A stretch of DNA of 64,000 nt from assembly GCA_902795355.1 (NCBI GenBank), contig CADBKZ010000020.1, forward strand, positions 1 to 64,000, written 5' to 3'. Below are positions 61,522 to 64,000 of the stretch, in pieces; position 1 is the stretch's first letter; the number at the start of each line of letters is the position of its first letter. Below the pieces are notes generated by a model, which was not told where the DNA came from, searched no databases, and saw only the letters and a program-made list of their open reading frames with translations. The translations under genes were made by a program, and so were the position numbers. Source of the stretch: an uncultured Ruminococcus sp. GTDB taxonomy: Bacteria > Bacillota > Clostridia > Oscillospirales > CAG-272.

Positions 61522-62193
61522 TTATTTCCGGTTGTTTTCCAGCGGCGTCGGCAGGTTCCAATGGAAGCGGATGGCGAGCGTCCGCAAAATCAGGATGATG
61601 GAGACCGAAACCAAAATGGCAATCAGCCGTTCGGTATGCGGCAGGAGCAGGACATAGCAGGCGGTTCCGAGAAGCGCAGGGATGATGTAGACGTGTTTTC
61701 GGAACAGCAAGGGGATTTGCGCCGAAAAAACGTCGCGAAGAATGCCGCCGCCAACGCCCGTAATGCAGCCGCAAAAAACAAGCAGGGCAACGTTGTTTTG
61801 AATTTCGGGAGCCGAGGCCATTGCCGAATCCACACCCAGAATGCAGAAAAGCGCCAGCCCGAGCATGTCCGTTCCTTCCAGCAACAAATTATGAAGGTTT
61901 TGCGAAAGCCGGTCGGCAATGTTGCCCGCGAACGAAATCAGGAACACCGTTAGCGAAACGGCAAAGCAGATGGCCGCGAGGATCGCGTATTCGCGGGATA
62001 CGAACAAGAGCGGCGGATGGTTGCCGATGATCAGATCGCGGATCAGCCCGCCGCCGAACGTGGTGATGAACGAAAAAATCACCGCGCCGAAAACGTCCGC
62101 GCGTTTTCCGATGGCAACGACCGTTCCCGACACTGAGAACGAGATTACGGCGATGCACTCCAAGGCAAAAATGATACTGTTAACCGCATTCAA
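61522..62193 (-). CDS. TRIC-family (UPF0126) cation channel
   Basis: The 223-residue membrane protein has seven hydrophobic segments arranged as two similar halves. Each half carries the family motif, GGGLIRD at 47-53 and GGGILRD at 148-154. Prokaryotic TRIC proteins are trimeric potassium-permeable channels; some UPF0126 proteins (YicG-like) have been linked to glycine transport, so the transported species is open. It is downstream of the acyltransferase gene on the same strand. Confidence 0.9.
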   Translation of the reverse strand: MNAVNSIIFALECIAVISFSVSGTVVAIGKRADVFGAVIFSFITTFGGGLIRDLIIGNHPPLLFVSREYAILAAICFAVSLTVFLISFAGNIADRLSQNLHNLLLEGTDMLGLALFCILGVDSAMASAPEIQNNVALLVFCGCITGVGGGILRDVFSAQIPLLFRKHVYIIPALLGTACYVLLLPHTERLIAILVSVSIILILRTLAIRFHWNLPTPLENNRK

Positions 62194-62268
62194 ATTCAGA
62201 TTCCTCCCATTTTCGGCGGCGGTCGCACCGCCGCGCCAAACACATTGAGAAACAGGGAAAGCGCGCGT

Positions 62269-63372
62269 TCACGCCTCGCCCGCGGGGTTGGCCAACCACG
62301 GAATTTTCGCTTCGAGAAACGCCGCAAACCGCGCCACGGCCTTCCGGTAGTGAATTTCCAACCCGTAAATGCGGAGCAGTTCCGCCGCGCCGCAAACCGC
62401 GAACACCGCAAGGCAAACGCCGACGGAATAGGGGATCAGGGCGGGGCTTTCGGCATAGGAAGCGTTCCGGAACAGGTCCGTCCAGAGAAACGCGCGGACC
62501 GACGGGTGATCGTGGATCAGGTAAACGCCGAACATGGCCGAGGCCGCAAAGTTGATCGCTCTGTTTTGCGGAATTTTCGCGGTCAGAAATCCGAGGAACA
62601 GGAGCAGGGAAATCAGGAACGTCGGGAGCGTCTGCATGGCGTAAAACTCGGTGGGGAACACGGTCGAGGTCGGGTGAAAATGAACGTATGCGTCCCGCGC
62701 GACCACAAACAGGTAATGAAGCGCGGCCAGACCGCACGCCGCGCCGAGGCAAACCGACGAACGGATCTTTTCGGTTGGCACGTGCAGGCGGAAATAACCC
62801 GCCGTAAAATAGAGGGTTGCGAACCACGCGAGCGCGCTGAACTGCATGGGCATTTGGAAGAAAGTCGGAATCAGGCACCAAAGCGTCAGCGAAAGGCCGA
62901 GCAGGCAGCGGTAGGCGTTCCGGCTCAACTGCCGCGCAAGCAGGTTGAAAAACGGGGAAAACAGGCAAAGGACCAAATAGGCGCTTGCAAACCACCACTC
63001 TTCCCAAATTACGGGGAAGAGCGCATTCCGGACGGTTTCCCACGAAAGCGCGGTTTTTCCGGCGATTGCAAAAATTGCGAACAGCAAAACGGAATAGAAA
63101 AACATTTGCAGCCAGAGGCGCAGCAGTTTTCCAACGCGCACACCCCGCGAGGACACCGAAAAGTACCCCGAGATCAGAATGAACGCATTGACGCCGACCT
63201 TCCCGCCCATTTCAATGAATTGGAGCCAAAGGCGGTTTGGGGAAAGGCTGTCGGGGGCGAACGCAAATCCGCCGTGAACCGCGAAATGGTGAAAAACGAT
63301 CAGAAGCATGGCAACGACCCGCAAAAGCTCGGGGCCGGAGCGGCGAGTAGGTTTCGTAATGTCGGATTCCAT
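62269..63372 (-). CDS. Acyltransferase 3 family membrane protein
   Basis: The 367-residue protein has about ten hydrophobic segments and the family's N-terminal motif ELLRVVAMLLIVFHHF, which carries the conserved arginine and paired histidines. Such proteins O-acetylate or otherwise acylate surface sugars from the membrane. LISGYFSV and the WWFASAYLVLCLFSP segment are also typical. The target could be the exported glycan encoded at 49.9-58.9 kb, but only proximity suggests it. It starts nine bases downstream of the TldD/PmbA gene. Confidence 0.88.
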   Translation of the reverse strand: MESDITKPTRRSGPELLRVVAMLLIVFHHFAVHGGFAFAPDSLSPNRLWLQFIEMGGKVGVNAFILISGYFSVSSRGVRVGKLLRLWLQMFFYSVLLFAIFAIAGKTALSWETVRNALFPVIWEEWWFASAYLVLCLFSPFFNLLARQLSRNAYRCLLGLSLTLWCLIPTFFQMPMQFSALAWFATLYFTAGYFRLHVPTEKIRSSVCLGAACGLAALHYLFVVARDAYVHFHPTSTVFPTEFYAMQTLPTFLISLLLFLGFLTAKIPQNRAINFAASAMFGVYLIHDHPSVRAFLWTDLFRNASYAESPALIPYSVGVCLAVFAVCGAAELLRIYGLEIHYRKAVARFAAFLEAKIPWLANPAGEA

Positions 63373-63381
63373 ATGAAAACG

Positions 63382-64000
63382 TTACGCCTCGCCGGCAATG
63401 CTCATGTCGGGAACGAGAATATCCGGCGAGCCGAAGCAGGTAAACCCGCCGAGGGGCGACCAGCAAACCGTGTTGCCGATGCGGGAAATGTTTTTCAGCA
63501 GGTCAAAGAAGTTGCCCGCGACTGTGAACGAGCGGATCGGCTCGGCGCGCTTCCCGCCGCGAATGCGGAACCCTTCGCTTTCAATGGAAAAATCGCCCGT
63601 AACCTCGCTCGCTCCCGCGTGGAAGCCCTTGCACGCGGTAATATAAATGCCCTCGCCCGCCGCGGCCAGCAGGTCGTCGAGCGAGTCGGTTCCGGCCGAA
63701 AGGCCGAAATGGTAGGGGTAGATGGAAACCGAGGACGCATACCCGCCGCGGCGGCCGTTCCCCGTGGAAGCAACGCCGGCTTTTTTGGCGGCGGTCAGGT
63801 CGTAGAGCAGGGTTTTCAGAACGCCGTTTTCCACCACGTATTTGCGCGAAGTGGCAACGCCCTCGCCGTCAAACGGGGTCTGCATGGCGGCTCCTTCGCG
63901 CATCGGGTCGTCGGTCAGGTTCACGATCGGCGCGGCGATCTGCTCGCCCTCTTTGCCCGCGAGCAGGGAAAGCCCCATTTGCGCGGCTTTGGCCGAAAAG
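63382..64000 (-). CDS. TldD/PmbA-family metalloprotease, truncated by the window end
   Basis: Only the C-terminal 206 or so residues are in the window; the frame stays open to base 64000. Segments such as MQTPFDGEGVATSRKYVVEN, YITACKGFHAGASEVTGDFS and NISRIGNTVCWSPLGGF identify the TldD/PmbA family, predicted proteases active as TldD-TldE heterodimers and involved in processing modified peptides and antitoxins. The internal ATG at 63978 is not the start. Whether this is the TldD or the PmbA/TldE subunit depends on the missing N-terminal half, where the zinc motif HExxxH would lie. Confidence 0.85.
   Translation of the reverse strand, partial: FSAKAAQMGLSLLAGKEGEQIAAPIVNLTDDPMREGAAMQTPFDGEGVATSRKYVVENGVLKTLLYDLTAAKKAGVASTGNGRRGGYASSVSIYPYHFGLSAGTDSLDDLLAAAGEGIYITACKGFHAGASEVTGDFSIESEGFRIRGGKRAEPIRSFTVAGNFFDLLKNISRIGNTVCWSPLGGFTCFGSPDILVPDMSIAGEA

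Overview
The window reads as a chromosomal segment of an uncultured, high-GC, spore-forming member of the Clostridia, most likely an Oscillospirales-type gut lineage. This rests on a SpoVM-like micro-gene, RemA, a CD1247-type protein next to EF-P, a GlnN-type glutamine synthetase, an omega-PriA-Def-Fmt block and DUF4422 glycosyltransferases. I see no rRNA, tRNA, CRISPR array, transposase or phage gene. Twelve sigma-A-type promoters can be read directly, and all twelve have a 17-bp spacer.

Layout. 1-8 kb: Nudix hydrolase, SpoVM-like peptide and an HPr-like protein (+), then rarA, a CsaB-type pyruvyl transferase and a GT4 glycosyltransferase (-). 8.2-13.8 kb: one 1848-residue secreted, membrane-anchored protein. 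14.8-19.7 kb (+): rsmB, rlmN, a PASTA-only membrane protein and rsgA. This is the usual Firmicutes translation/Stk block, but without the phosphatase gene and the kinase domain. 19.8-34.1 kb (-): CD1247-like, efp, pgsA, rimO, ymdB, acyl-ACP thioesterase, fmt, def, priA, rpoZ, gmk, remA, yicC. 34.6-36.8 kb (-): rpmG-secE-nusG-rplK-rplA, ending in a terminator with no rplJ/rplL. 37.5-41.6 kb (+): glnN, a membrane-bound XRE regulator and a NERD protein. 43-49.7 kb (+): an M16 pair (YmfF/YmfH-like), a two-gene ABC exporter and dut. 49.8-58.9 kb (+): a polysaccharide locus (glf, Wzm-like permease with an extra N-terminal ectodomain, Wzt ATPase, one DUF4422 transferase, two DUF4422-GT8 fusions, one GT2). 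59-64 kb: PHP protein (-), rpsU (+), a TRIC-family channel, an acyltransferase and a truncated TldD/PmbA protein (-).

Functionally the window is mostly housekeeping: translation and its modification (RlmN, RsmB, RimO, EF-P, Fmt, Def, RsgA, S21, L1, L11, L33), transcription (NusG, omega) and envelope work. The glf-to-GT8 locus should build and export a galactofuranose-containing glycan. CsaB with the GT4 enzyme suggests a pyruvylated wall polymer. EF-P and the M16 pair may belong to one EF-P modification pathway.

The most striking feature is the intergenic DNA. About fourteen clusters of 0.3-1.3 kb, together roughly a sixth of the window, are built from a small set of palindromic modules. Constant boxes flank short hairpins that are swapped from copy to copy. 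At least two MITE-like elements, a leader cassette placed directly upstream of seven start codons, and a roughly 30-bp element that also lies inside two coding sequences are present. The clusters interrupt normally tight operons (gmk|rpoZ, def|fmt, rlmN|PASTA, rimO|pgsA).
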